Assembly: GCA_963665705.1 (NCBI GenBank)
Contig: OY762448.1
Span: forward strand, 1,364,001 to 1,428,000
Direction: 5' to 3'
DNA from: Saccharicrinis sp963665705
GTDB lineage: Bacteria; Bacteroidota; Bacteroidia; Bacteroidales; Marinilabiliaceae
Length of the DNA stretch: 64,000 bases
This document shows, piece after piece, positions 50,684 through 60,187 of the stretch. The position numbers and the translations under genes were made by a program. Below the pieces are notes generated by a model that was not told the DNA's origin, made no database searches, and worked only from the letters and a program-made list of their open reading frames with translations. Every line of letters begins with the position of its first letter. Position 1 is the stretch's first letter.

Positions 50684-51886
50684 ATGAGATATGTAATGAA
50701 AAAAACACCTAAAAATTTAGATGAAGCCAAGACTCCGAGTTCTTTGAACCGGAGAAGCTTCCTTAAATCAATGTCCTATGCTAGCGCTAGCGGATTGTTT
50801 TTTGCTTCAGGTTTTTTATCTTCCAATGCCTATGGTTCACGAACTATAGATGCCTCGACTATTAGCAAGACTGCTTCATATATACCAAATAAACAGAAAC
50901 ACATTTCTTCCCGAAAACTAGGATCTCTTGAGGTATCTACTATTGGTTTAGGATGTTTACCGATGGTTGGTTATTACGGCGGTGGAGTTCGTAATAAAAA
51001 AGCTATGATAAGTTTGATTCATGCTGCGTTTGACCAGGGTGTTACTTTTTTTGATACAGCAGAAGTATACGGCCCTCATATAAGTGAACAGTACGTTGGC
51101 GAGGCATTAGCTCCAATTAGGGATAAAGTTGTAATTGCTTCAAAATTTGGGTTTGGTGTAGAAGAAGGTAAGCCCACATCTCTTAATAGTCATCCTGAAC
51201 ATATTAAAAGAGCAGTTGATGGAATGTTACAACGGTTAAAAACCGATTATATAGATTTACTTTATCAACATCGAGTTGATCCAAAAATTCCAATAGAAGA
51301 TGTTGCAAGAACGGTAAAAGAATTAATACAGGCAGGAAAAATAAAACATTTTGGATTATCCGAGGCTAGTGCTAGTTCTATACGGAAAGCACATGCAGTT
51401 CAACCTGTTAGTGTAGTTCAGAGTGAATATGCTATCTGGTGGAGAGAACCCGAAACAAAAATTTTTCCCACCTTAGAAGAACTTGGAATCGGATTCGTAC
51501 CATATTGTCCTGTTGGCAGAGCATTTCTTGCTGGTACAATAAATGAATACCAACGGTTTTCAGAACCGGAAAGACGAGCAACTTTGCCACGATTCACCCC
51601 TGAAGCATTACATCAAAATACGTCCCTTGTTAATTATATCAGGTTATGGGCAGAGAGGAAAAATTCAAGCCCTGCACAAATTGCTCTCGCCTGGACTACT
51701 GCTCAAAGACCATGGATTGTCCCAATTCCAGGTACAACGCAATATCATCATTTAGCAGAAAATGTTGGAGCAGCAAACTTGAGTTTTACTTCTGAGGAAC
51801 TACAGCAATTTAATGAGGGGCTTGACAAAATACACCTAATGGGACATAGAGCTGATAAATTTACGGAAAGTCAAATAGACAAATAG
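50684..51886 (+). CDS. aldo/keto reductase with twin-arginine signal
   Basis: 400 residues (an in-frame ATG at 50696 would give 396). The N-terminal region contains a Tat motif NRRSFLKS followed by a hydrophobic stretch to about residue 50. Then comes a full aldo/keto reductase: Asp and Tyr in FFDTAEVYGP, Lys in VIASKFGFG, His in LLYQHRVDP. From there it matches the cytoplasmic enzyme at 35532 closely. Tat export moves folded proteins with bound cofactor, a neat way to have an NADP(H)-type reductase outside the cytoplasm. Confidence 0.93.
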   Translation: MRYVMKKTPKNLDEAKTPSSLNRRSFLKSMSYASASGLFFASGFLSSNAYGSRTIDASTISKTASYIPNKQKHISSRKLGSLEVSTIGLGCLPMVGYYGGGVRNKKAMISLIHAAFDQGVTFFDTAEVYGPHISEQYVGEALAPIRDKVVIASKFGFGVEEGKPTSLNSHPEHIKRAVDGMLQRLKTDYIDLLYQHRVDPKIPIEDVARTVKELIQAGKIKHFGLSEASASSIRKAHAVQPVSVVQSEYAIWWREPETKIFPTLEELGIGFVPYCPVGRAFLAGTINEYQRFSEPERRATLPRFTPEALHQNTSLVNYIRLWAERKNSSPAQIALAWTTAQRPWIVPIPGTTQYHHLAENVGAANLSFTSEELQQFNEGLDKIHLMGHRADKFTESQIDK

Positions 51887-51888
51887 AT

Positions 51889-52422
51889 ATGAAAATAGTA
51901 GTATTAAAAGGGAGTCCTCGTAAAAACGGGAACTCCTCTTTCCTTGCAAGTCAATTTGCCAAAGGTGCAAAAGAATCCGGTCACCAGATTTTTCAGTTCG
52001 ATTGCGCCAAACATAAAATTGACGGTTGTTTGGCTTGTAATCATTGCGGAATGGATGGCCCATGTGTATTAAAAGACGATTTTGAAATTGTTCGTCCTCA
52101 TATTGTATCGGCAGATATGGTTGTTTTTGCTACCCCTATGTACTATTTCGGGATGTCAGCCCAACTTAAAAAAACGATAGACAGATTTTATGCTATCAAT
52201 GGGCAAATAAAAGGTTCTACCCAAAAAACGGCTTTCCTAATGACTTACGCTAATACGGCCATAAATGAAGCTGCACCAATGCTTATGCATTATAAAACAA
52301 TGGTTAATTATTTAGGATGGGAAGATATGGGAACGGTTGTTGCACCCGGTATTTGGTCTACCGGATCAATCCGAAATACAAACTATGGAGAAAAGGCGTA
52401 TGTGTTAGGGAAAAGTGTGTAA
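51889..52422 (+). CDS. NADPH-dependent FMN reductase / iron-sulfur flavoprotein-like
   Basis: 177 residues. The FMN-binding start VVLKGSPRKNGNSSFLA is followed by CLACNHCGMDGPCVLKDDF, the cysteine pattern that binds a 4Fe-4S cluster in archaeal and bacterial iron-sulfur flavoproteins, and by ATPMYYFGMSAQLKKTIDRFYA. It starts 2 bp after the Tat-AKR stop. It probably transfers electrons in the cytoplasm. Tenth gene of the operon. Confidence 0.92.
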   Translation: MKIVVLKGSPRKNGNSSFLASQFAKGAKESGHQIFQFDCAKHKIDGCLACNHCGMDGPCVLKDDFEIVRPHIVSADMVVFATPMYYFGMSAQLKKTIDRFYAINGQIKGSTQKTAFLMTYANTAINEAAPMLMHYKTMVNYLGWEDMGTVVAPGIWSTGSIRNTNYGEKAYVLGKSV

Positions 52423-52489
52423 GTTGGCATCTATTTTAACAAAAGAGAGGTAAAGTATATTTATTTTTAACATTAAAATATTGAATAAA

Positions 52490-53389
52490 ATGAATAATTT
52501 AAAAAGACTGATTATCGCTATTTTTGTAATTATTTCTTCATGGTACAGTTTGTTGGCCCAAACAGAGGGTACCACAAAAAAATACCAGGCCAAAGCGCCT
52601 CCAACACATTTTTTTGGGAAAGAAGCTTTTGAATCATCGGGTAATACGATAATTCGCTGGTTGGGAGGTGCTGGATTCTTTATAAATAGCCAAGGTACAA
52701 CCTTTATGGTTGACCCTGTTCTTAAAGGTTTCGACATGCCTCTATTAATTGAAGAGCCTGTTAAAACGGAAGATGTTCCACATTTGGACGCAGTTCTGAT
52801 CACTCACAGCGATAATGACCATTATAGTATTCCAACCACTGGTGATTTGTCGACAATAACAGATGAGTATCACTCTACTCAATATGTCGACTCCTTGATG
52901 AAAATCAGAGGCTTAAAATCATATGGACATTCTATTGGTGAAGTTTTCACTTTTAAAAATATTAGAGTTACATTAACTCCAGCTGATCATGCATATCAAA
53001 ATTCCTACCCCCAGCCTGGGCAACGTTTTTATAAAGATGAAGATTTTTGTGGCTTCTGGATTGAAACTCCCGATGGAATTATTTGGGCACCCGGTGATTC
53101 CAGGTTAATTCCTGAGCATCATTTAAATATGCCTACACCCGATGCAATATTATTTGACTTTTCAGATAGCGAGTGGCATTTTGGATTTGAAAATGCAGTG
53201 AAGGTTGCAAATACATATCCAAATACACCTCTTTTACTTTGCCATTGGGGCACTGTAGATGCACCTGATTTTAGCCCTTTTAATGGTGATCCTGAGAGAT
53301 TAAAAACAAGAGTTACTAATCCTGAACGTATTTATATATTGGCACCTGGTGAACCTTTTGAATTACAAAAGGTAAAAAATGACAAATAG
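52490..53389 (+). CDS. exported metallo-beta-lactamase-fold hydrolase (UlaG-like)
   Basis: 299 residues from the ATG at 52490, giving a signal peptide (MNNLKRLIIAIFVIISSWYSLLAQ). The MBL fold is shown by the metal motif ITHSDNDHYS (HxxxDH), the later VTLTPADHAYQ and WAPGDSRLIPEHH, and WHFGFENAV near the end. UlaG-type members hydrolyse lactones or phosphoesters. It is the last gene of the operon behind operator 6. The gap to the preceding gene is 67 bp. Confidence 0.88.
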   Translation: MNNLKRLIIAIFVIISSWYSLLAQTEGTTKKYQAKAPPTHFFGKEAFESSGNTIIRWLGGAGFFINSQGTTFMVDPVLKGFDMPLLIEEPVKTEDVPHLDAVLITHSDNDHYSIPTTGDLSTITDEYHSTQYVDSLMKIRGLKSYGHSIGEVFTFKNIRVTLTPADHAYQNSYPQPGQRFYKDEDFCGFWIETPDGIIWAPGDSRLIPEHHLNMPTPDAILFDFSDSEWHFGFENAVKVANTYPNTPLLLCHWGTVDAPDFSPFNGDPERLKTRVTNPERIYILAPGEPFELQKVKNDK

Positions 53390-53436
53390 GCTCAAATTTT
53401 TACAAGAATGAATGTTTGTTAACTTTTAACTAAGTA

Positions 53437-53950
53437 GCATCGAACTAATTGAAACTTTTAAAATCTGTAGGACTAACTCCAACTTTTAGTTTAAATGTTT
53501 TTGGGTTTTTCCGAACAGCAATAGCCGTTTAAATATCGTTCAACCTGCTTAATTATCCCATTGTTTGTATTTTCTCGGGTAATAAACTGTCGGTCATTAA
53601 ATCACATTCAGTAATCCAGTAGCATTTGAATGCTGTTTATTATCAGATTTTTACATTGCTTATCTATTCGCTCATTAGTCTCATATTCGATTTTTGCAAA
53701 GTTCTCAAAAATAAGACTTCTTTCCTTTAGGGAGACAAGCAAAGCTTCGTTCTTTTCTTATGAAAAGAACGAATAATCATGCATTATTTTGCTTAGAGAA
53801 GAACTATGCAAGAAATCAGGATGAAAATTATAAAAAAGCACGTGGAGCCTTTTAATTGGCTACGATCGCAATGTATCTAAATAAAGGCAGTCTAATCATT
53901 GCACCGCTTCCCATTGTGCTGACATTCTTGCTCTCTTAGTAATTTAAGTG
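53437..53950 (-). pseudogene. degenerate AraC-family regulator gene
   Basis: Read on the minus strand in changing frames, pieces match the intact AraC paralogues in order: GSGAMIRLPLF, then FLYNFHPDFLHSSSLSKIMHDYSFFS, then EKNEALLVSLKE, then FNDRQFITRE, then SEKP-like text and a final SP-like end near 53460. Several stops and frameshifts break it. It lies between the MBL gene and the GH2 gene. A 12-bp perfect hairpin (53746-53757 / 53762-53773) falls inside the FFSYE-like part. No other gene is visible in this 650-bp stretch. Confidence 0.8.
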
Positions 53951-54037
53951 CAATTAAAGAATTAGCATGCATTATAAAATTGCCAATAAATAGATTAATA
54001 GTAAATTTGACTTTCTTGTTTTATAAAAATTATTCTA

Positions 54038-56464
54038 ATGTTTAGACACTTTCTAATACCAATTAAATTAATATTGATTTTATTATTTTTTTCATCGTGT
54101 AACACAGAAAAAGATGAATCATACATCGATACTACCAGAAAACAAATTTTTGATTTTAATTGGCAATTTTCACTAGATGATGCCTTAACCATTGATGCTT
54201 TAAGCAAAGGTGATGCTCAATGGAAACAAATTGATTTACCCCATGATTGGAGTATTGAAGGTACAACTAATCCCAAAAATCCAATGGGAAATGATGGCGG
54301 TTATTTTCCATCCGGCATTGGTTGGTATCGTAAAGATTTTAATGTACCAACAGATTGGAGCAGTAAGAAGATAGCTGTATATTTTGAGGGGGTTTACATG
54401 AATGCAGAAGTTTTTATTAATGGTAAATCATTAGATATACATCCTTATGGCTATACATCTTTTGAATATGATCTTTCACCTTATTTGCAATATGGCAAAA
54501 CTAATACGATTGCTGTACGGGTAGATAATTCTCAACAAAAAAATTGTCGTTGGTATAGTGGTTCTGGCATCTATCGTCATGTTTGGCTTTTGGTAACATA
54601 TCCTGTTCATGTTAAACATTGGGGAACATCCATTGAAACCAAGAAAATTACCGCAAACAATGCTACAATTTCAACAAATACAACCATTTGTAATGAGTTA
54701 AATAATCAACAAACAATCACAGTAAAACATGTAATTAAAAACGTTGATAATAAACAAATAATCGAACAAGAGACTAAAATCGATTTACAGCCATATAGCG
54801 AGCGTAATATAAGTCAGGAAATCAACGTTAAAAATCCTATTCTTTGGGACATTAATAATCCTTATTTATATACATTACAAACAGTTATAACTCAGGATGG
54901 CAAAGTCCTTGATATAATAGATAATTCTTTTGGTATAAGAACTATTGAATTTTCAGCAGAAAATGGCTTTTTACTCAATGGCAGACAAATTAAAATTAAT
55001 GGCGGGTGCGTTCACCATGACAATGGATGTTTGGGTGCTAAAGCATATGACAGAGCTGAAGAAAAGAAAGTTGAGCTATTAAAATCAGCAGGATTTAATT
55101 TGGTTAGAGTATCTCACAATCCTCCTTCTGTAGCATTTTTAGATGCTTGTGATAGGTTGGGTTTGTTAGTAATAGATGAGTCTTTTGATGGTTGGAGAGT
55201 TAAAAAGAATGACCTTGATTATTCTATCATTTTTGACAAATGGTGGAAGCGTGATATTGCTTCAATGGTTTTGAGAGACAGAAATCATCCTTCTATCATC
55301 ATGTGGAGTAGTGGCAATGAAATTATTGAGCGAACAAGTCCTAATGCTGTTAAAACAGCAAATCAATTAAATAGTTATATTCGGGAGTTAGACCCATCTC
55401 GCCCTGTAACATCGGCAATGACAAGTTGGAATGAGGGCTGGGAAATATTTGACCCTTTAATGGCAGAGCATGATGTTTGCGGATATAACTATATGATGCA
55501 TGAGGCAGAATCCGATCACAAACGAGTTCCTTCCAGGATTATTATACAAACTGAATCTTATCCTAAAGATGCTTTTTATAACTGGAATATGGTTCAAAAT
55601 CATAATTATATTATAGGAGACATTGTATGGACTGCAATGGATTATTTAGGGGAATCCAGTATTGGGAGATATTACTATCCCGGTGATCCAGAAGGACAAC
55701 ATTGGGAAAAGCTCTTTTATCCTTGGCATGGTGCTTATTGTGGGGATATTGATATTACAGGTTGGCGAAAACCAATATCTCATTATCGAGATATGTTATG
55801 GAATAACACAGAAAGACTTTACATGGCAGTTCAGGAACCAAACCCGACAGCTGGCGAAATAAAAACAACAATGTGGGCTGTATGGCCAACGTGGGAAAGT
55901 TGGAATTGGCCTGGTTATGAAGGTAAAGATTTAAAGGTCGAAGTGTATTCAAAATATGAGTCCGTAAATTTATATCTGGACGATAAGTTAATTCAAAACC
56001 TGCCAACTACTATTGGTCAGGAATTTAAGGCCGTATTTACTGTGACTTACTCTCCCGGTGTGCTAAAGGCAGTTGCAGTGCAGAATGGCAAGGAGGTGGA
56101 AGAAACCACTCTGCAAACAGCAGGTGAGGCAGCACTTATTAAATTAACAGCTGATCGTAAAGTATTAAAAGCAAATGGACAGGATTTATCTTTTATTACA
56201 GTAGAGGTATGCGATAAAAATGGAATTGTAGTACCTGATGCCGCAAATGAATTTAGTTTTAGTATTGAAGGTGAAGGTGTTATTATTGGCGTTGCAAATG
56301 CTAATATGCAAGATACCACATCTTATATCGGCTCAACAAGAAAAGCCTGGAAAGGCAGAGCGATGGTTGTAGTTAAAGCATCACATAAAAATGGAAATAT
56401 AAAGCTAATTACCAACTCTCAAGGATTACAGGATTCTGAAATAATTTTAGAATCCCACAACTAA
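54038..56464 (+). CDS. GH2 family beta-galactosidase-like lipoprotein
   Basis: 808 residues. Lipobox LLFFSSC (Cys21) predicts a membrane-anchored enzyme. GH2 modules in order: jelly-roll sugar-binding domain (WKQIDLPHDWSIEG ... GIGWYRKDF), immunoglobulin-like domain, TIM barrel with INGGCVHHDNGCLG and the acid/base Glu428 in IIMWSSGNEI, nucleophile Glu506 in IIIQTESYP, then a DUF4982-like domain and a C-terminal Ig-like domain (KVLKANGQDLSFITVEVCDKNG). It removes beta-linked galactose or a related sugar. Together with the rhamnosidase on the opposite strand it suggests use of plant-type rhamnose-containing glycans. Confidence 0.93.
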   Translation: MFRHFLIPIKLILILLFFSSCNTEKDESYIDTTRKQIFDFNWQFSLDDALTIDALSKGDAQWKQIDLPHDWSIEGTTNPKNPMGNDGGYFPSGIGWYRKDFNVPTDWSSKKIAVYFEGVYMNAEVFINGKSLDIHPYGYTSFEYDLSPYLQYGKTNTIAVRVDNSQQKNCRWYSGSGIYRHVWLLVTYPVHVKHWGTSIETKKITANNATISTNTTICNELNNQQTITVKHVIKNVDNKQIIEQETKIDLQPYSERNISQEINVKNPILWDINNPYLYTLQTVITQDGKVLDIIDNSFGIRTIEFSAENGFLLNGRQIKINGGCVHHDNGCLGAKAYDRAEEKKVELLKSAGFNLVRVSHNPPSVAFLDACDRLGLLVIDESFDGWRVKKNDLDYSIIFDKWWKRDIASMVLRDRNHPSIIMWSSGNEIIERTSPNAVKTANQLNSYIRELDPSRPVTSAMTSWNEGWEIFDPLMAEHDVCGYNYMMHEAESDHKRVPSRIIIQTESYPKDAFYNWNMVQNHNYIIGDIVWTAMDYLGESSIGRYYYPGDPEGQHWEKLFYPWHGAYCGDIDITGWRKPISHYRDMLWNNTERLYMAVQEPNPTAGEIKTTMWAVWPTWESWNWPGYEGKDLKVEVYSKYESVNLYLDDKLIQNLPTTIGQEFKAVFTVTYSPGVLKAVAVQNGKEVEETTLQTAGEAALIKLTADRKVLKANGQDLSFITVEVCDKNGIVVPDAANEFSFSIEGEGVIIGVANANMQDTTSYIGSTRKAWKGRAMVVVKASHKNGNIKLITNSQGLQDSEIILESHN

Positions 56465-56473
56465 ATATCACTT

Positions 56474-56510
56474 AAAGCACGCATTTCAATAACGGATGTG
56501 TGCTTTTTTT
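56474..56510 (+). terminator. terminator of the GH2 gene
   Basis: aaagcacgcat / atgtgtgcttt stem (one G-U) followed by a T run. Confidence 0.88.
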
Positions 56511-56511
56511 A

Positions 56512-57050
56512 TTTAGAAATAGCATTAGTGTTGAATCTGTTATTTTAAGTGTTCCTATAATATAATTTAGTTAGTTTATATCCGCAAAGTTTCGAATTGA
56601 ATAAGAAGTATGTAATAATTTTAGCAAAAGATAAACTAACGCAATACTTTTAATATGAATCCGGAATTTCAAAGATTGGCTATGTTATGAATCATAAGAG
56701 TGAGCATAATATAATTTAAACAATAGGCGAATAAGATTACTGTTTTTTTCGATTAAGTACTTTAAAATACTTTTGTAAAATTTCGCTTAATCAAAAATTA
56801 GCAATACAGCAAAAAAAAATGCTGTCCATTTTATATTTGGACAGCATTTTTCCTTTCGAATCCACAGGTTACATTTCGTATTAAAAGTTATTTCTTTTCG
56901 AAATGTAATATGTTGCAAAAATAATCGTCATTTTTTGCAAAACAAGATAAGTTCATAAGACTCACTTCTAATGATTAACCTGTTAAAGTTTTAGCTAATA
57001 GGTTAATATAAGGCCCTGCCTGGCTTAAGCTTAGCAACTTTCCTTAGCAG
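56512..57050. other. gene-free stretch between GH2 and the rhamnosidase, with one strong hairpin
   Basis: AT-rich, no credible gene. At 56815-56851 a 13-bp perfect stem (aaaaatgctgtcc / ggacagcattttt) with an 11-nt loop is flanked by A and T runs and looks like a bidirectional terminator, possibly for the minus-strand rhamnosidase transcript. Confidence 0.55.
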
Positions 57051-57272
57051 CTATCTGATTTTCTTTTCCGGTTTGAAGATTTCTACCAGTATGTGCCGAA
57101 CGTTAGCTGATTGAAAATGTTCCAAATCCTTTAGTGCATAACTTTCACCTTTAGCAAAAGCAAGGCACTTTAGAGCTATCCAGTATAAACTGCTAGTAGT
57201 ATTGAACTGACCTTCGTTTATGAGACTTGTCAATGTGCTTACAAATTGGAACGGTTTTCCCCAAATAAACAA
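57051..57272 (-). CDS. hypothetical short protein
   Basis: 73 residues (MFIWGKPFQFVSTLTSLINEG to PEKKIR) with no recognised motif. It lies just downstream of the rhamnosidase stop on the same strand. It may be a chance frame or a fragment. Confidence 0.2.
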   Translation of the reverse strand: MFIWGKPFQFVSTLTSLINEGQFNTTSSLYWIALKCLAFAKGESYALKDLEHFQSANVRHILVEIFKPEKKIR

Positions 57273-57279
57273 TTCTTTC

Positions 57280-60141
57280 TCATTTAAGAACCTCTATTTC
57301 ATAAGTACCGGACTGAGCTTCTAAAATAAACTTATCAGCTTCATTTTTAACAGACTGAATTTGTTTAACCTTCTTTAATGGTTTGTTATTTACGATAATA
57401 TTCTCAACGTTGTTGGTTTTCAGGATTAAAGTGGCTGATGAATTTGAAGGTATTGCAATATTATAAACGATTGCTGAATCTGTTATTTCCCAGCTACTTT
57501 CAATCCTTCCATACATCGAATCGTAATAACCTTCTGCAAAACTCATAGTACCTGTCGGGTCGGGTTCTGGCTTTAAAATAAAGTGCTTAAATCCAGGTGA
57601 ATTTTCATCTCTTTGAATACCTAGGCTGTAATTATACATCCATGCGCCAATAGCTCCAAAAGCATAATGGTTGAATGAATTCATTTTGTTGTTACCACCA
57701 AATCCATCTGTATGGGTATATGAATTAAGTCGTTCCCAAATGGTTGTAGCTCCCTGCTCAATCGGATAAAGCCACGAAGGATAAGTTGTTTGTTGTAATA
57801 ATTGGTATGCTAAATCGGTTCTACCATAATCCGACAGTGCTTTACTTATCCATGCTGTACCAATAAAACCAGTCATTAAAGAATAGGGTGATGTTTCAAT
57901 GTTTTGGTCTGTTTTATTGGGACGGGTAATAGTATTTGCAAAATTCTTCACAACCATTTCTACCCTTTCGTTATCAACAATATTAAAAGCCAACGAAAGA
58001 GCATAAGATGCCTGCGTGTCAATAATTTTTCCTCTAAACATGGTTTTCCCACTTTCTTTGTCAAGGTAAGTTTTATTGAAAAAAGCTTTTCGTTCATCGC
58101 AAAGTTTCGCAAACCTAACAGCGTCTTCGTGTTTATTTAGTACCTGAGCCATTTTGCTCATAATATTCAAATCGTAAATTAAATAGGCTTCCCAAAAAAG
58201 TAATTTCTCATTATTCCGATCTTCAAGACTCAACCAATCTCCTAAACTACCCCATTCGTTTCGTTCTTTTTCTTTAAAAATACCTGTTTGAGGATTAATA
58301 TCACGCAAGAGATATTCGATATAATCGTTCATGGCTGAGTAATGTTCCTCTAATAAATCTTTATCATCATATTGCTGAAAGCTTTCCCATGCAACAGTTA
58401 TTCCAGCACTACCCCACATCATTTCGCCAAATCCAACTCCCAGTGGAGCTACATCAGAGAAACGACCATCAGCGCGTTGCACATCACGCATAGCCAATAA
58501 ATGGCGACGTAGAAACTGGGGCATAGTAGCCAGATAACTCGCAGTACGAGAAAAAACAGAAATATCACCACTCCATCCCAGACGTTCATTGCGTTGAGGA
58601 CAATCAGTTGGGATAGACATAAAATTAGCAAAGGATGACCACGTTATGTTTTCCCACAATTTGTTTACCATTAAATTGGATGTTTCGAATTTAGAAGATA
58701 GTTTGTGAATAGAACTAATAACCTGTGCTTTGACATTGTTTAGTGGGAGAGCATTTTCGACTCCTGTAATTTCAATATACCGGAAACCATGGTAGGTAAA
58801 CCTTGGTGATACAATAGCTTCTCCTCCTTTTGCGACATAGATATCCTGAGCCATAGCAGCCCGAATATTTTCGAGCATTATCATGCCTTTATTTTCCTTG
58901 TAATCTGGTAAATCAGGATACTTTACTTCTGCAAAGCGAAACGTTATAACCTGATTGGGTTTAGTGTTGTTTAAATATATATGAGGAACACCTGCCATGT
59001 TTTGTCCCATATCGTATATAAAAACACCGGGGCGAATTTCTTCGACAGATACCGCTGTGAGTTCTTTAATTTTTTGAACTGTAGAGCCCAATTGCCCAAT
59101 AAGTTTAAATGTGCTATAATCACCTACACTAGGAATATTGCCCAAGGTTTCTTCATTATTAATGGTTCCTTCGAGTGGCACTTCTGCACATTTAGTCCAA
59201 GCAGTATCATTATACAAAGCAGTTGACCATCCATCAACGAGCATTTCTTTAGTGGCATCATACACTTCGCCCTGAAACATGCTACTATATCTTATTGGCC
59301 CATCATTGAAGTATTTCCAGGTTTCGGGATTTGTAGTGATTATATCGGTTGAACCATTGGTATAAGTAACAACGAGTTGTGCCAATAACGATTGCCTGTC
59401 GCCAAAGAAGTTCCAATACTTACCCATGAATGTACTACCACCACTCCACCAACCTTCGCCAAGTATTGCACCCATGGCATTTTTACCTTGTTGCAAATAG
59501 GAGGTCACATCAAATATTTGATAAAGTTGCGTTTTATTGTATTGAGTACAACCCGGATTAAAGTAATCATCACTAATTCTTTTTCCATTGAGGTACATAT
59601 CATAAATACCACGTGAAGTCACATACAATCTCGCCTTAGAAACCTTGGAAGTTACACTAAAATCTGAACGCAACATTGGCATTGCGCTTTTAGATGGGTT
59701 AATGGTTTTGACGATTGTAGACGGAATATCGCTTACTGCCTGACTAAGATTACACGAAAACAAAATATTGGATGGAGACCTTAAATTACGAACCTGAACG
59801 TTGGTAAACAATGCTTTTTGATTTTCTTCCAGCAAACAACCAATATCTGCAACAACCGGGTAAGCAAAGTAATCGCCCCCAGTACCATAAGGGTTCAAAT
59901 TAACAGAGCCAATGTGGTTTTCTTGTTTTTCACTATCAATGTAAAACTTTGTGTACCCAAGTTCTGATGACAATAATACCCTATGAGGTTGATATAGGTT
60001 TTGATTATTGATAAGGTTTGTTGGAATTTCAAAACTACTGACAGGTCTGGTCTTGGTATCATTGGGATTGTATCCTGCCCGATAAATATTTAAGCGGGAT
60101 TTTCCATTTGAATTGAAGGCAGAAATATCCAATTCAACCAT
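57280..60141 (-). pseudogene. alpha-L-rhamnosidase (GH78), main C-terminal part, separated from its start by an IS
   Basis: 953 codons from an internal ATG; in-frame sequence continues upstream to the IS edge at 60187 (IYKLENPRDSSFI before the Met). GH78 signs: PVVADIGCLLEENQKALF-type N-domain, the Bac_rhamnosid catalytic motif PTDCPQRNERLGWSGDISVFSRTASY, EWGSLGDW, and the C-terminal GATTIWERLNSYTHTDGFGGNNKMNSFNHYAFGAIGAWMY. The signal peptide and first domain are on the other side of the IS4 element (61613-62181). As it stands the product would lack export. The intact gene would encode 1158 residues and cleave alpha-L-rhamnose from glycans. Confidence 0.92.
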
Positions 60142-60187
60142 AATAAAGGAACTGTCCCTCGGGTTTTCAAGTTTGTATATATTTTTG

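Noticed and set aside
53746..53773. 12-bp perfect hairpin as a regulatory element of the GH2 gene
   Set aside because: It falls within the degenerate AraC coding sequence (FFSYE-like part) and 265 bp from the GH2 start; probably incidental.
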